This document shows, piece after piece, positions 26,165-35,173 of a DNA stretch of 64,000 bases. How positions within the stretch are numbered: position 1 is the first letter of the stretch; each line of letters begins with the position of its first letter. Position numbers and translations under genes: made by a program. This DNA is from Clostridium_AM sp963780135 (GTDB lineage: Bacteria > Bacillota > Clostridia > Clostridiales > Clostridiaceae). The DNA lies in the NCBI GenBank assembly GCA_963780135.1, contig CAWAAR010000003.1, positions 2,170,001-2,234,000 of the forward strand, read 5' to 3'. A model generated the notes under the pieces. It worked only from the letters and a program-made list of their open reading frames with translations. It was not told the origin of the DNA and made no database searches.

Positions 26165-26722
26165 ATGAAAAAAATATTATTTATTACGACTACACCTACA
26201 ATTGGAGGTAACGGTGATATATTGATTGAAGCCGCTATGGAAGCAGCAAAGAAAAAAGGAGCAAAAGTTCAAAGAGTAGATGTGAGAAACAAGAACATCT
26301 ATCCGTGTAAAGCTTGCTATAAATGTAGAGATAATGGTAAATGTGTACAAGAAGATGATTTTGCTCAATTATTAACTTTAATACACGAAAGTGATGGAAT
26401 TATTGCTGAAGCACCAATATATTATAACTGCATGGCTGCACAGGCTATTACGGTAATTGATCGTTTTTGTTGTACATTTTGCTGTCCTACCTATCAAATA
26501 GGTCCAAAGAAAAAGGTGGGAGTTTTCTTGACTTGCACAGGGTCTTCGCCTAAAGAAATGAAACGCCATGTTAATAATATATTAACACTTCCAAGCCTTC
26601 AAAGATCTATTGAAGAATTTAAAACAGAAGTGTTTACAAGTTGTGGGTCTGCAGATTCTTGCTTACACAATAAAGAATATTTGCAACACGCTCGTATGAT
26701 TGGAGAATGGGTTACAGAATAA
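26165..26722 (+). CDS. flavodoxin-fold reductase, diverged
   Basis: A 185-residue NADPH-dependent FMN reductase-like protein: TTTPTIGGNGDIL replaces the usual phosphate loop near 7-19, a CKACYKCRDNGKC cluster lies near 50-62, and EAPIYYNCMAAQAITVIDRF is the flavin loop. Extra cysteines (CCTFCC near 106) are unusual. GAGG at 26151-26154 could serve ATG at 26159 or 26165; both give nearly the same protein. Likely FMN-binding, partner unknown. Confidence 0.8.
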   Translation: MKKILFITTTPTIGGNGDILIEAAMEAAKKKGAKVQRVDVRNKNIYPCKACYKCRDNGKCVQEDDFAQLLTLIHESDGIIAEAPIYYNCMAAQAITVIDRFCCTFCCPTYQIGPKKKVGVFLTCTGSSPKEMKRHVNNILTLPSLQRSIEEFKTEVFTSCGSADSCLHNKEYLQHARMIGEWVTE

Positions 26723-26757
26723 ATACACAGCAATCAAATGTTTTAAGAAGATTTCCA

Positions 26758-26832
26758 ATTAGTGGAGGCAGCGTGCGTATGTCGGAAGAAGAAGTATCAA
26801 GTTGGATTCAGAAATTAGGAATGATTTCATAA
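26758..26832 (+). pseudogene. flavodoxin C-terminal scrap
   Basis: The frame ISGGSVRMSEEEVSSWIQKL ending GMIS and a stop matches the last strand and helix of a short-chain flavodoxin. No start or FMN site remains. It lies 37 bp before the next reductase gene. Confidence 0.5.
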
Positions 26833-26868
26833 ATTAAATAAAAAATAGTGAAAGGCAGGAATTAAAAA

Positions 26869-27834
26869 ATGAAAAAACGTAAATTAGGAAATAGTAATCT
26901 TGAGGTTTCACCAATTGGACTAGGATGTATGGGAATGGACCATGCTTATGGACAACCAGCAGACCGTGAAGAGATGATTCAATTAATTCGTAAAGCAGTT
27001 GAATTAGGATGCAATTTCTTCGATACAGCTGTTGTTTATGGTGAATCTAATGAAGAATTATTAGGTGAAGCATTAGCTCTAGTGAGAGACCAAGTTATCA
27101 TTGCTACAAAATTCGGCATTACTGGCCAAGAAGTTGTTGATGGAAAACCTCAAAATAGCTTAGATAGTAGCCCTAAATCTATTAGAGAACAATTAGAAGG
27201 GTCTTTAAAAAGGTTAAAGGTTGATTGCATTGATTTATATTATCAACATAGAGTTGATCCTAAAATTGAACCTGAAGTTGTTGCTGGTGTAATGAAAGAA
27301 TTAATCGCTGAAGGAAAAATTAAAGCATGGGGATTATCAAATGCACCAATTGATTATATGAGGCGCGCTCATGCAGTATGTCCATTAGCAGCTATTGAAA
27401 ATCAATATTCAATGGTGTGGAGAGAACCAGAAAAAGAATTGTTTGACTTATGTGAAGAATTAGGTATTTCATTTGTTGCTTATAGTCCTTTAGGTAATGG
27501 ATTCTTAAGTGGTAAGTATACAAAGAATACAAAATATGAAGAAAGTGACTTCAGAAGCTTTATGGGAAGATTCAAACCAGAAGTTATGGATCATAATCAA
27601 GCATTATTAGATTTAATTGCAAAAGTAGCTGAAAGTAAAAATGCAACATCAGCACAAATTGTATTAGCTTGGGAACTGGCACAAAAACCTTATATTATCC
27701 CAATTCCTGGTACAACAAAATTACATCGATTAGAAGAAAATTTGGGAGCTTTTAATATAGAATTAACAAGGGAAGAATTAGGTAGTATCAATGAAGCTTT
27801 ATCTAAAATAGATATAGATGAAACTCATTTTTAA
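26869..27834 (+). CDS. aldo/keto reductase (YhdN/AKR11-13-like)
   Basis: A 321-residue reductase of a different subgroup from the other three. Asp52 (FFDTA), Tyr57 (VVYGES), Lys81 (IATKFG) and His127 (YYQHRVD) are present, and IPIPGTTKLHRLEEN near 280 binds the NADPH phosphate. TLRPCMGMDH-like glycine-rich start region GLGCMGMDHAYG is typical. It closes the plus-strand reductase island. The remnant at 14636 derives from a relative of this gene. Confidence 0.92.
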   Translation: MKKRKLGNSNLEVSPIGLGCMGMDHAYGQPADREEMIQLIRKAVELGCNFFDTAVVYGESNEELLGEALALVRDQVIIATKFGITGQEVVDGKPQNSLDSSPKSIREQLEGSLKRLKVDCIDLYYQHRVDPKIEPEVVAGVMKELIAEGKIKAWGLSNAPIDYMRRAHAVCPLAAIENQYSMVWREPEKELFDLCEELGISFVAYSPLGNGFLSGKYTKNTKYEESDFRSFMGRFKPEVMDHNQALLDLIAKVAESKNATSAQIVLAWELAQKPYIIPIPGTTKLHRLEENLGAFNIELTREELGSINEALSKIDIDETHF

Positions 27835-27835
27835 A

Positions 27836-27989
27836 AGAGAGGATATAACAGAAAGTGGGGCTAGAAGCAAAACAAATATAAGAAAAAGATATTCCCTAAT
27901 AGATATCTACAAGCTAGCAAAGCCTTTAGTAGAAGGCGATACACTGGAACTTTCAGAAGTCTATATAGGGAATACAAATAAGAATAAAT
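27836..27989 (+). other. unassigned open stretch between convergent genes
   Basis: A plus-strand frame from 27818 to 28114 overlaps the end of the reductase and the CoA-transferase gene. Only the middle (RKRYSLIDIYKLAKPL, GDTLELSEVYIGNTNKNKF) is not antisense to a gene. It looks protein-like but has no ribosome site and I do not recognise it; it may be a remnant. Confidence 0.25.
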
Positions 27990-29489
27990 TTATAACCATT
28001 CAGGACGGCATGAACCTCTTGGAACAAGAACTGTTTTATATTTACCAAGTTCTTCTGACATTGTCACCTGCTCAGTTACCCCTTGATAATGACCAAGTGG
28101 TGTTTCTGCTGTAAATAAGTCTGGTGACAAATACTCATGTTCTTCTGTAGCTCCTGCTTTTAAAATAGCAAATTCTTTATCAAAAATCCCTAAGCTTAAA
28201 AGCCACATTGAGGCTCTAGTAAGAGAAACATGTACCCGATAACTGCCACCCTCTTTTGATCGTCTTTCTAGCGCAGTTATTGCTCCTGCTGCAGCAAGCC
28301 ATGAAACCAAATAATCATTTACTACTGATATTGGTGGAAGCTTAGGATTGGAAGATGTACCTTCTAAAGCCATTACACCTGACACACAACCTGCTGTTTG
28401 GTCAAAGCCTGGACGGTTTGCCCAAGGTCCTTTTTCACCATGTAAATATATATTCACATGAATTATACCAGGATGGATTTCTGCACACTCTTCTGCTGTG
28501 AACCTCATTTTTTCCAGGTATCCAAATCGTCTATTTGCATAGAATATATCTGCATCCTTAAGTAATTTTCTCATTGCATCGTAACCATCCTTTGAGGTTG
28601 GATCTAAAGTGGCTGAACGCACTCCCACATTTGCAGTACAATACAGCATATCATGCTCAAAATCGCCTGGTCTCCATATGTTAAGGCAATCTGCACCATA
28701 GAAGGAAAGTGCACGTCCAAAACCTGCTCCTGCAATAACATGTCCCATTCCCAATGCCTTTATTCCGTCAAGTGGAGATGAAGCTCCTTTTGAAAGAGGC
28801 ACTGGATCACTTTCTCCTATCTTTTCTATTTGTATTAAAGGCAGTGAAGCTAAATATTTATAAGCTGGTTCCTGTAAAAATTCTTCTACAGTACGAATCA
28901 TGGGCATTACAACACCTTGTTTAGCTCCTGCTTCTTCTAATTCTTTGGCATTCCATTGAAGTATGGCATTTTCAACATCTTTATCATTTTCGCTGCATTT
29001 TAAAAGATTAAGTGTCTCATGTTTTAAACGTGGATATAAATTGAGAGGCATAACCCATCTGGCATCCTTAGTTTTATACATTTTTAGTGAGAAAGGATTG
29101 AAAGGATCTAAGGTTCTAGGTGAAAATCCATTTAGTTTTTCCCACTTTTTATCATAAAAAGGTGATAATCTGTGTAGTATTTTACGTAAATCAATACTTA
29201 TATCTTGTTCTTTACCACCTCTTAACTTCCATATGTTTGCCACCGCAGCAGACTTTACTGCCATGCCTATTGCAGCTGCTGAAGCAAGGCGCAGAACACT
29301 TGGAACAATAGGGTCCTTTCCAGTAAATGATATCCTTCCACTGAAATCATCAGGACATATTCCTATACTAGAAAACACATTACTTAATTCTGCTTGAATA
29401 TCAAAGTCATTTTCATTTTTAATTCTATTATTATTAGCACTAACAATAGTTTTTGTAAGGTTATCATGAATATCTGATATATTATTCAT
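27990..29489 (-). CDS. CoA-transferase family III (CaiB/BaiF) protein
   Basis: A 499-residue class III CoA transferase. The central part has GASSPLDGIKALGMGHVIAG, a form of the family opening, then GADCLNIWRPGD, DPTSKDGYDAMRKLLKDADI and HVNIYLHGEKGPWANRPGFD. Family members move CoA between carboxylic acids in the cytosol. It follows the flavin/Fe-S reductase gene by about 100 bp on the same strand, so acyl-CoA formation followed by enoyl or dienoyl reduction is a plausible joint pathway. An N-terminal region of about 230 residues before the family core resembles a second, degenerate CaiB half. Confidence 0.82.
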   Translation of the reverse strand: MNNISDIHDNLTKTIVSANNNRIKNENDFDIQAELSNVFSSIGICPDDFSGRISFTGKDPIVPSVLRLASAAAIGMAVKSAAVANIWKLRGGKEQDISIDLRKILHRLSPFYDKKWEKLNGFSPRTLDPFNPFSLKMYKTKDARWVMPLNLYPRLKHETLNLLKCSENDKDVENAILQWNAKELEEAGAKQGVVMPMIRTVEEFLQEPAYKYLASLPLIQIEKIGESDPVPLSKGASSPLDGIKALGMGHVIAGAGFGRALSFYGADCLNIWRPGDFEHDMLYCTANVGVRSATLDPTSKDGYDAMRKLLKDADIFYANRRFGYLEKMRFTAEECAEIHPGIIHVNIYLHGEKGPWANRPGFDQTAGCVSGVMALEGTSSNPKLPPISVVNDYLVSWLAAAGAITALERRSKEGGSYRVHVSLTRASMWLLSLGIFDKEFAILKAGATEEHEYLSPDLFTAETPLGHYQGVTEQVTMSEELGKYKTVLVPRGSCRPEWL

Positions 29490-29592
29490 AAAATCACTTC
29501 CAATTCTTTTGAATATATTTTTTTATAAGATGTAATAATATTTAGTCCTTGAGGAGTTACAATATTTTCGCCCTCTATAGTTTCTGCCTTAG

Positions 29593-31632
29593 CTATATCT
29601 TCATAGCAATTTCATAAGCAGACCATATGGCTTCCATTACATTTGTAGGCCTTTTTGCATCTCCAATAAGATAAACATTATCACCTTTAATAGATTCATA
29701 AAGATTGTTGTTGCTTATATAACCTATTGAAATTACAATATGGTCAACTGGAAGTTTAAGAGTGCTTGCTATTCCCTGTGGTCCTAGGGCATAAGGTAAT
29801 CTTGCACGGTTATTAATATTAGGATAGTTTTTCTGGATTACGTTTATTTCAGCAATTCCATCTTGATATTTTATAAGGGAAGCATTTTTAACTACATCTA
29901 CTTTATAATAATCCAACAGTTCCATGAGCATATTATAATTGGCTGCGGATAAGCCCATAACATTCAAAATGGTTTCGCTTAATTCAATAACAGTAACCTT
30001 TTTACCTTTTTTACTTAAATCATAGGCGATTTCGCAGCCAGTTAAGCCACCGCCGATAATTAATACATTTTTGCCTTTGATGTCTCCCTTTAACAAGGTA
30101 TCAATTGCATAAGTAACATTGTCTCCAGTTAAGCCCTCTGCCTCTAAAGTTCTTTCTTTAGCTCCAGTTGCAATAAATACTTCATCATAGCTATTATTTT
30201 CAACAAATTTTTTATCTATTTCAGCATTCAAGTGTACGTTTACCCTTAGGTCTTTAATCTGCTTTTTATACCAGCTTAATAGTTTTTTATCATCATCTTT
30301 AAAGTCTGGGGTAGCAGCAGAAACGAAAACTCCTCCAAGATTTGCTGTTTTCTCATATAAATCAACGCTATGGCCTCTTAAAGCAGATATACGTGCTGCT
30401 TCCATGCCTCCAATTCCTCCGCCAACAACCAAAACTTTTTTCTTCGAAGCTGCCTCCTTAATTTCATAGCGTACTTCTCTAGCACAGGCAGGATTTAAAG
30501 CACAACAAATGTCTTTTCCCTGGAATACACGTCCAAGGCATCCTTGATGACAGCATATGCATGGTCTAATATTATCTATATCACCATTCTCAAACTTTTG
30601 TACCATATAAGGATCAGCTAATAGTGGACGACCCATTCCCATCATATCAATTTCACCGTCACCGATTACCTTATCTGCTAAATCAGGTTCATCAAAACGT
30701 CCTGCACAAATTACTGGTATATCCACAACTTTCTTGATTTGTTTTACATCATTTAGATTACAAGCCTTTGGCATATATGTTGGTGGATGAGGCCAAAACC
30801 AGGAATCATAACTTCCATTGTCGCAATCTAAGGCATCATATCCTGCATCCTGTAAAGCTTTAGCGATAATTTTACTTTCTTCTATATCTCTTCCGAATTC
30901 TTCAAATTCTTCCCCAGGCAGTGCACCACGATTGAATTCCTTAACATAGCTTTTTACACTAAAACGAAGTATCACAGGGAAATCACTGCCACATTTGTCT
31001 TTAATGGCTTGTACAATTTCTATTGGAAATCTTAATCTATTTTCCAATGAACCGCCATATTCATCTGTTCTATAGTTCATAGAAGCAATGACAAACTGAT
31101 CTAGTAGGTATCCTTCATGTACAGCGTGAATCTCTACACCGTCAGCTCCAGACTGTTTTGCAAGGTAAGCACCTTCAGCAAAGTTTTTGATGTATTGTTT
31201 AATGTCTTCTTTTGTCATTCCAGGATTCTTTTTTGTTGGGTCCCATACATTTTGTATTTCAGCTGGTACAGGTTCTGTACCATGAGCACCAGCTCTTCCT
31301 GTTAGTCCACTTAATTGAATAACGATTTTGCTGCCATATTTATGTATTCCTTCAGTTAAATACTTTTGATTTTTAATATAAGTTTCTGGATTATTAACTA
31401 TACATGGCATTCCTTTACGAATACAGACAACTGGAACTAACCCTGTGATAATTAAGGCTGTGCCGCCCTTGGCTCTTTCAATATAGTAGTCAGCACCATC
31501 CTTAGAATAGCTGCCATCATTATTCATTAATCTTGGAGAAAATACCCCCATTGGCATCATAGCAATTCTGTTTTTTACTTCCATACTACCAATTTTAATA
31601 GGCCTAAATAGATTTGAATATTTCTTAGACAT
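29593..31632 (-). CDS. old-yellow-enzyme-type NADH:flavin oxidoreductase / enoate reductase
   Basis: A 679-residue multidomain flavoprotein. Residues 1-370 form a TIM-barrel OYE domain (FRPIKIGSMEVKNRIAMMPM, EIHAVHEGYLLDQF, DEYGGSLENRLRFP). A 4Fe-4S site follows (CICCHQGCLGRV then C...CALNPAC), then FAD/NAD domains with VLVVGGGIGGMEAA and VLIIGGGLTGCEIA. This layout is that of 2,4-dienoyl-CoA reductase, 2-enoate reductase and BaiCD/BaiH. The ATG at 31632 follows GAAAGGAAG. The divergent TetR gene probably represses it. The substrate is an unsaturated acid or CoA ester; which one is not clear. Confidence 0.9.
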   Translation of the reverse strand: MSKKYSNLFRPIKIGSMEVKNRIAMMPMGVFSPRLMNNDGSYSKDGADYYIERAKGGTALIITGLVPVVCIRKGMPCIVNNPETYIKNQKYLTEGIHKYGSKIVIQLSGLTGRAGAHGTEPVPAEIQNVWDPTKKNPGMTKEDIKQYIKNFAEGAYLAKQSGADGVEIHAVHEGYLLDQFVIASMNYRTDEYGGSLENRLRFPIEIVQAIKDKCGSDFPVILRFSVKSYVKEFNRGALPGEEFEEFGRDIEESKIIAKALQDAGYDALDCDNGSYDSWFWPHPPTYMPKACNLNDVKQIKKVVDIPVICAGRFDEPDLADKVIGDGEIDMMGMGRPLLADPYMVQKFENGDIDNIRPCICCHQGCLGRVFQGKDICCALNPACAREVRYEIKEAASKKKVLVVGGGIGGMEAARISALRGHSVDLYEKTANLGGVFVSAATPDFKDDDKKLLSWYKKQIKDLRVNVHLNAEIDKKFVENNSYDEVFIATGAKERTLEAEGLTGDNVTYAIDTLLKGDIKGKNVLIIGGGLTGCEIAYDLSKKGKKVTVIELSETILNVMGLSAANYNMLMELLDYYKVDVVKNASLIKYQDGIAEINVIQKNYPNINNRARLPYALGPQGIASTLKLPVDHIVISIGYISNNNLYESIKGDNVYLIGDAKRPTNVMEAIWSAYEIAMKI

Positions 31633-31753
31633 AAATCCATACTTCCTTTCACAATGTTTAATAGAATTAAATTCACCGAATGTCATTCTGATTAAATGGT
31701 ATCACTGTAAAATTTCAATGTCAAACAGGAATTAGGTCTAAAAACTTCATAAA

Positions 31754-31782
31754 TTGACTTGTTTTTTTATCAATGATATATT
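31754..31782 (+). promoter_or_regulatory. promoter of the TetR gene
   Basis: TTGACT (31754-31759), 17-bp spacer, TATATT (31777-31782), 35 bp before the start codon, within the 184-bp divergent region shared with the flavin reductase gene. Confidence 0.6.
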
Positions 31783-31816
31783 TAAATAAAATCTTTTTAA
31801 CTAAGGAAGTTTAATA

Positions 31817-32440
31817 ATGGATAATTTAACATCACGACAAAAACAATCTATTGAAACTAAAAATAAAATATATTATTGTGCCGTAAACCTATTTACTAAG
31901 ATGTCCTATGAAAAGGTAAAAATAAGTGATATCTGTAAGGCAGCAAAGGTTTCTATTGGGGCTTTTTATCATCATTTTGAATCAAAGGAAAGCATTATCA
32001 ATGAAGCCTTTCATACATTAGATGAAAAATTACAGGAAGAGTGGGATTCATACATTCAAAAATCAACTGTTGAAACCATTCAATTTTTGATATCTTCGCA
32101 ATTGCTGATGCTTAAAAATGATAGGTCTATTTTTGCAACTCAGTTTTTTAAAAATCAACTAAGTAATGAAGAAAAATATATTTTGAATAAAGATAGGTTT
32201 TTTTATAAAACCCTATTAAGTGTAGTTAAGGAAGCTGTTGATAATAAGGAATTCAGAGGTTCAGCAGATGAGATAACTGATACTCTGCTTAGAATATCTA
32301 GGGGTACAATTTATGATTGGTGCCTGCACGAAGGCTCCTACGAGCTGCTTAAACAGGGACTAAAAGATATTGAAATGGTGATTTTCTATTATAGCTATAA
32401 TGGTGACAGTCCTGTTATAAGTAGGAATTTAAACTATTGA
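31817..32440 (+). CDS. TetR-family transcriptional regulator
   Basis: A 207-residue TetR protein. The DNA-binding domain at residues 12-60 has ISDICKAAKVSIGAFYHHFE, and the all-helical ligand domain follows. Divergent from the enoate-reductase/CoA-transferase pair, so probably their repressor, released by the substrate or a CoA ester. A strong terminator follows at 32462. Confidence 0.9.
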   Translation: MDNLTSRQKQSIETKNKIYYCAVNLFTKMSYEKVKISDICKAAKVSIGAFYHHFESKESIINEAFHTLDEKLQEEWDSYIQKSTVETIQFLISSQLLMLKNDRSIFATQFFKNQLSNEEKYILNKDRFFYKTLLSVVKEAVDNKEFRGSADEITDTLLRISRGTIYDWCLHEGSYELLKQGLKDIEMVIFYYSYNGDSPVISRNLNY

Positions 32441-32461
32441 ATTCTTTTTGGAAAAAGTTTA

Positions 32462-32500
32462 AAGCAACATCAGTAACTGAAATAGTAGCTGATGTTGCTT
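32462..32500 (+). terminator. intrinsic terminator of the TetR gene
   Basis: AAGCAACATCAG (32462-32473) pairs with CTGATGTTGCTT (32489-32500), with an inner ACT/AGT pairing, then GTTTTTG. Confidence 0.85.
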
Positions 32501-32561
32501 GTTTTTGTGTTTAAAGAAAAAGGAATGTGGTAAAATATATGTAACAAGGGGTGTAAAAATT

Positions 32562-32975
32562 ATGGAAAAGAATTTAAATAAAAATGATATAGAAAAAATA
32601 ACTAAATTTCTTATTAAGAATATAAATCCTTATTTAATATATTTATTTGGCTCAAGTGTAAATGGAATTTTTAGAGAAGACAGTGACATAGATATTGCTT
32701 TTATAAGTGATAAAGAAATTACTGAATATGAAGTTTTTATGTTGGCACAAGAATTAGCGGATATGCTAAAACGAGATGTAGATTTGATTAATTTAAAAAA
32801 GGCATCTACAGTATTTAAAGCACAAATAATAGGAAAAGGTAAAGTAATATACTGTTCAGATGATAAAAGGAGAATGTATTTTGAGATGTATGGACTTAAG
32901 GACTATGCATTATTAAATGAGGAAAGAGAAATAATTTTAAATAGCATAAAACAAAGGGGGCATATATATGAGTGA
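32562..32975 (+). CDS. mntA: MntA-type nucleotidyltransferase antitoxin
   Basis: A 137-residue minimal nucleotidyltransferase. The active site FGSSVNGIFREDSDIDIAF (about 29-47) has the GS...DxD pattern; the first two carboxylates bind metal. In MntA-HepT modules this enzyme adds AMP to the HepT toxin and silences it. The ATG at 32562 is preceded by AAGGGGTG. Its last codons overlap the toxin start by 8 bp, the usual coupled arrangement. Confidence 0.88.
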   Translation: MEKNLNKNDIEKITKFLIKNINPYLIYLFGSSVNGIFREDSDIDIAFISDKEITEYEVFMLAQELADMLKRDVDLINLKKASTVFKAQIIGKGKVIYCSDDKRRMYFEMYGLKDYALLNEEREIILNSIKQRGHIYE

Positions 32976-33375
32976 AGATGTTATATTGAACAAGATATCG
33001 GTTATTGAAAGATGCATAAAGAGAATTGATGAAGAGTATGAAAATAATTTTGAAAACTTAAAAAATTATACAAAACAAGATTCTATAATTTTAAATATAC
33101 AAAGAGCTTGTGAAGCCTCTATAGATTTAGCAATGCATATTGTTTCTGAGAAAAAGCTTGGGATTCCACAAAATAGCAGGGATGCCTTTGAAGTGCTTTA
33201 TACCAATAATATTATAGATGAAAAGCTTACGAAAAATTTAAAAGCTATGGTAGGTTTTAGAAATATAGCAGTTCATGATTATCAAGCTGTAAATCTAGAA
33301 ATAGTAAAGCAAATAATTGAAAAGCATCTAGTAGAGCTAAAGAATTTTGTTCAGCTGATGTTGTATAAGATTTAG
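32968..33375 (+). CDS. hepT: HepT-type HEPN RNase toxin
   Basis: A 135-residue helical HEPN protein. The catalytic RxxxxHxY motif is intact as RNIAVHDY near residue 93; the Tyr is the residue AMPylated by MntA in known pairs. It should cleave RNA when not modified. Helices with IQRACEASIDLAMHI fit DUF86. AAAGGGGG lies before the ATG. Neighbouring Septu-like genes support a defence role. Confidence 0.88.
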   Translation: MSEDVILNKISVIERCIKRIDEEYENNFENLKNYTKQDSIILNIQRACEASIDLAMHIVSEKKLGIPQNSRDAFEVLYTNNIIDEKLTKNLKAMVGFRNIAVHDYQAVNLEIVKQIIEKHLVELKNFVQLMLYKI

Positions 33376-33451
33376 AAATGTTGTTGAAATGTATTACTAT
33401 CTTTGTAAAATTGGCAGCCATGAGATGAAAATATAAAGAGGAGAAATTAAT

Positions 33452-33856
33452 ATGGAGATGATAGGAGATATAGGATTTGTTGCTTTTTTTGTATCTATGT
33501 TTTCAAGTTTAATATTTGAATACCTTATTAGAGAAAATATAGTAAAGCCCAGTAAGATTTCAAGGATATTCTATCAAGACGATGAAAAATTCATTAATTA
33601 TTGGAGAGAAACACAACAAAAAGGAAGATTAAAGTATAGCATTCAAGATGCTATTTTTAAGATTACTATTATAGGTATGACAGTGGCTGTAATAAACGGA
33701 GTTGCCATGTTGTATAAATTACAAAGTAAAACATCACTAACACTATCTCCATATTTAATGGCCGGTCTTATCTTTGCTTTAATGAATTATTTTCTATTGT
33801 GGGATGACAACCAGAATAGATACAACCGATTAAAAAAGAAAGAAAACAAGGAATAG
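33452..33856 (+). CDS. small membrane protein with two or three helices
   Basis: A 134-residue protein of no family I recognise. Hydrophobic helices lie at about 6-24, 70-86 and 100-116; the loop between the first two is charged (FYQDDEKFINYWRETQQKGR) and the tail is Lys-rich. Ribosome site GAGGAG. It sits between the HepT gene and the Septu-like pair on the same strand, with 150 bp to the next start, so it may be an accessory defence gene. Confidence 0.6.
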   Translation: MEMIGDIGFVAFFVSMFSSLIFEYLIRENIVKPSKISRIFYQDDEKFINYWRETQQKGRLKYSIQDAIFKITIIGMTVAVINGVAMLYKLQSKTSLTLSPYLMAGLIFALMNYFLLWDDNQNRYNRLKKKENKE

Positions 33857-34006
33857 GACAATATAAATAGCGATAACAAAAAAATTAAAATGATTTGTTT
33901 ATATAATAAATTGAAAATAGTTATAGAAGATACTTTAAAAGTTATAGATTTATCGTATAATAATAAGTGCGGCGATGCCTATGTTTACTCAAGGGAAAGG
34001 AGATGT

Positions 34007-35173
34007 ATGAGGATGAAGTTAGAAAAAATAAAATATAAAGGGCATAAATTATTTGATAATTTAGAGATAGATTTTAAAGATACCAATAAAGATATATTAA
34101 GTACTATTGTTATTATTGGTGAAAACGGATCTGGAAAAACCACTTTATTAAAAAGTATTTATGATGCTTTTGATATAGATGAACGAGGCTATGAAGAAAT
34201 AGGAGACGGTAAAGTAGAATTAACACCAGATTTATATACAGTAACTGTAAAATTAGAGGATAATGAATGCGGTATATTACATCCTGATACAGGTTGTCTT
34301 GGAATTGATTATGATGAAAGTCAAGCTAAGGTTGTATATATGCCAACAGAAATTAATTTTGAAAAGATTAATAAAGTGGATAATACATTGAATTTTATAC
34401 CAGGCTTTCAAAATATAATTGATCAAAATATGACTCAAAATATACCATCATTTATAGCAACTAAAATAAATAAAGAAATATTTAAAAATAGAGATAAGAC
34501 AATAGGAGAGGTTATAGATAAAGTTTGTAATGATATAAATAGCATATTTTATGTTATGAATTTAGATGTTAAGTTAGTGGGGCTTTCTGAAACTAGTGAA
34601 ACAAAGCCTGTATTTAGAAATAGCTTAAAAAATGAATTTGATATTACTGGACTATCTTCAGGCGAAAAACAATTATTTATGCGTGCACTATCATTAAAAT
34701 TTCTAGAAGTAAATAATTCTGTTATTTTAATTGATGAGCCAGAAATATCCTTACATCCACAATGGCAAAAAAAGATAATTGATGTATATGAAAGTATAGG
34801 TAAGAATAATCAATTAATTATTGCAACACATTCTCCACATATTATTGGGGATATTGAGTCAAAACAATTGCGTGTAATAAAGAAAGATAAGGATGGCATT
34901 AAGCTGGTTGATAATAGTGAGTTAAATGAAACTTATGGTAAGAGTATTGGGGATATTTTAAGCACAACTATGAGACTTAACAGTCTACGAAATGAGGATA
35001 TTACAATTAAACTAAATAAAGTTTACGAATTGTTAAATAAAAATTTATATGGCACAAAAGAATTTAAGAATATATTTGATTATTTAAGAAAGTATTTGGG
35101 AGATTTAGACAAAGATATTATGAGGATAAGATTAGATATATCCGTTAGGAATAAAAAAAATGCTAAAGGTTAA
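34007..35173 (+). CDS. PtuA-like ABC/AAA ATPase (Septu-type defence)
   Basis: A 388-residue OLD/ABC-type ATPase: Walker A GENGSGKTT near residue 40, ABC signature LSSGEKQ near 228, Walker B VILIDEPE near 250, and the switch His in ATHSPH near 285. It overlaps by 14 bp an HNH-nuclease gene, which is the two-gene layout of Septu. In that system the ATPase senses infection and licenses the nuclease. AGGAG at 33998-34002 supports ATG at 34007 or 34013; the long upstream extension to 33890 has no ribosome site and is rejected. Sequence divergence from studied PtuA cannot be judged by eye. Confidence 0.8.
   Translation: MRMKLEKIKYKGHKLFDNLEIDFKDTNKDILSTIVIIGENGSGKTTLLKSIYDAFDIDERGYEEIGDGKVELTPDLYTVTVKLEDNECGILHPDTGCLGIDYDESQAKVVYMPTEINFEKINKVDNTLNFIPGFQNIIDQNMTQNIPSFIATKINKEIFKNRDKTIGEVIDKVCNDINSIFYVMNLDVKLVGLSETSETKPVFRNSLKNEFDITGLSSGEKQLFMRALSLKFLEVNNSVILIDEPEISLHPQWQKKIIDVYESIGKNNQLIIATHSPHIIGDIESKQLRVIKKDKDGIKLVDNSELNETYGKSIGDILSTTMRLNSLRNEDITIKLNKVYELLNKNLYGTKEFKNIFDYLRKYLGDLDKDIMRIRLDISVRNKKNAKG

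Noticed and set aside
27818..28114. 98-codon plus-strand frame
   Set aside because: Its two ends are antisense or out of frame to real genes and there is no ribosome site; only the middle was kept as an unassigned stretch.
33890..34006. 39-codon N-terminal extension of the PtuA-like ATPase
   Set aside because: No ribosome site precedes 33890, while AGGAG lies just before 34007, and the ATPase fold begins right after that codon.
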